NCBI RefSeq assembly: GCF_000429125.1
Contig: NZ_AUBG01000014.1
Span: 124,001-188,000 of the forward strand
Reading direction: 5' to 3'
Origin: Aequorivita capsosiphonis DSM 23843
GTDB taxonomy: Bacteria > Bacteroidota > Bacteroidia > Flavobacteriales > Flavobacteriaceae
Length of the DNA stretch: 64,000 nucleotides
Below the pieces are notes generated by a model. That model was not told the DNA's origin and searched no databases. It was given only the letters and a program-made list of their open reading frames with translations. This document shows, piece by piece, positions 63,661 to 64,000 of the stretch. The position numbers were made by a program, and so were the translations under genes. The first letter of the stretch is position 1. Each line of letters starts with the position of its first letter.

Positions 63661-63670
63661 TCACCTCCTC
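63661..63670 (-). promoter_or_regulatory. Strong Shine-Dalgarno sequence of rpsU
   Basis: GAGGAGGTGA on the minus strand ends 7 bases before the ATG. It matches the complement of the 16S rRNA 3' end over its full length. I see no comparable site in front of any other gene in the window. Confidence 0.9.
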
Positions 63671-63682
63671 TCTTTAAGTCGG

Positions 63683-63690
63683 CAAAGATA
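63683..63690 (-). promoter_or_regulatory. -7 box of rpsU
   Basis: TATCTTTG on the minus strand, 30 bp upstream of the ATG. The -33 region is occupied by a heptad repeat and has no TTTG. Confidence 0.6.
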
Positions 63691-63696
63691 GAAAAA

Positions 63697-63729
63697 GTTA
63701 TGAGTTGTGAGTTATGAGTTATGAGTTAT
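63697..63729. repeat. GAGTTAT heptanucleotide repeat upstream of rpsU
   Basis: GAGTTGT then three GAGTTAT copies (63702-63729) with a partial unit before. It covers the -33 region of rpsU. Confidence 0.85.
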
Positions 63730-63740
63730 TTTAAAAATAA

Positions 63741-64000
63741 TCACTCTTTATAAAGAGAGGCTCTTTTAGAAAGGTCTTGAATTAGCTTTTCCTCCTCTTT
63801 ACTTTCCAACAAAACATTATAATCTTTCCAAAAGGATGCATTATAAGGTTTGCTTAAAAATATATCAGCAGACCAAGCATTTTCCTGAAGCTCTTTACGT
63901 ATAAGTGCTGGATCCTGAATTATGTCATTAAACAAAATTTCTTGAATGGTATAATAATATTGTGCTCCCTTATCAAAACCAGGTTCAGATTCGGTTTTTG
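63741..64000 (-). CDS. C-terminal end of a protein cut by the right edge
   Basis: 86 codons are visible with no start codon needed inside the window: the frame is open to base 64000 (KTESEPGFDKGAQYYYTIQE... upstream of the FNDIIQDP segment). The tail (WKDYNVLLESKEEEKLIQDL) resembles the end of flavobacterial carboxypeptidase-regulatory-like (DUF5686-type) outer membrane proteins. This is a weak assignment. Confidence 0.55.
   Translation of the reverse strand, partial: KTESEPGFDKGAQYYYTIQEILFNDIIQDPALIRKELQENAWSADIFLSKPYNASFWKDYNVLLESKEEEKLIQDLSKRASLYKE

Noticed and set aside
63741-63935. A complete 64-residue gene at the right edge
   Set aside because: The apparent start is an internal TTG and the frame is open to the window end, so it is the tail of a longer gene.

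Overview
The window looks like chromosome of a member of the Flavobacteriaceae (phylum Bacteroidota); I cannot name the genus. Reasons: AT-rich intergenic DNA; promoters of the TTTG-N19-TANNTTTG type; almost no Shine-Dalgarno sequences except a perfect one in front of rpsU; type IX secretion (T9SS) C-terminal sorting domains; and families typical of the group (DUF4295, DUF4412, DUF4369, DUF3467). There is no CRISPR array, prophage or insertion sequence, and no rRNA gene. Five tRNA genes are present.

1-11.9 kb is the accessory and most interesting part. Two tandem, paralogous secreted beta-propeller proteins with T9SS features (one cut by the left edge) are transcribed away from a LytS-type histidine kinase (7TMR-DISM sensor) and a LytTR response regulator. 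Six small secreted, lipoprotein or membrane genes follow. Five upstream regions in this stretch carry the same pair of direct repeats (consensus about TACCNAATWCTAA, repeated 21 bp apart). In four of them the promoter-proximal repeat ends exactly 7 bp before the -33 element and 31 bp before the -7 box. I propose these as the binding sites of the LytTR regulator and the locus as a self-contained two-component/secretome regulon.

12-31 kb is mostly housekeeping: rimO; a serine hydrolase; an S9 peptidase; ftsY with DUF4295, rpmG and rpmB; an operon of exonuclease, FAH-family hydrolase, Hpt protein and cinA; a 2-oxoacid dehydrogenase E2; a glycosyltransferase; recR; a large T9SS-secreted beta-propeller protein; a sodium/solute symporter; a CoA-binding protein; and fabH. 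A 760-bp gene-free stretch before fabH holds orphan terminators and overlapping hairpins.

31-48 kb contains a second S9 peptidase, a TetR-ABC1 kinase pair flanked on both sides by the same dyad, htpG, a DoxX-like protein, an S1/P1-type nuclease, an alpha/beta hydrolase, a DUF819 membrane protein, a DUF4369 lipoprotein, the idi-queD-manA operon, prfC and a DUF3467 protein.

48-64 kb is the classic translation/transcription block read on the minus strand: rpsU, xerC-like recombinase, hpf, tRNA-Thr(TGT), tRNA-Tyr(GTA), tRNA-Gly(TCC), tRNA-Thr(GGT), tuf, tRNA-Trp(CCA), secE, nusG, rplK, rplA, rplJ, rplL, rpoB, rpoC.

A second genome-scale pattern is the composition of many intergenic regions: at least a dozen are built from degenerate tandem heptanucleotides, with a different unit at each place.
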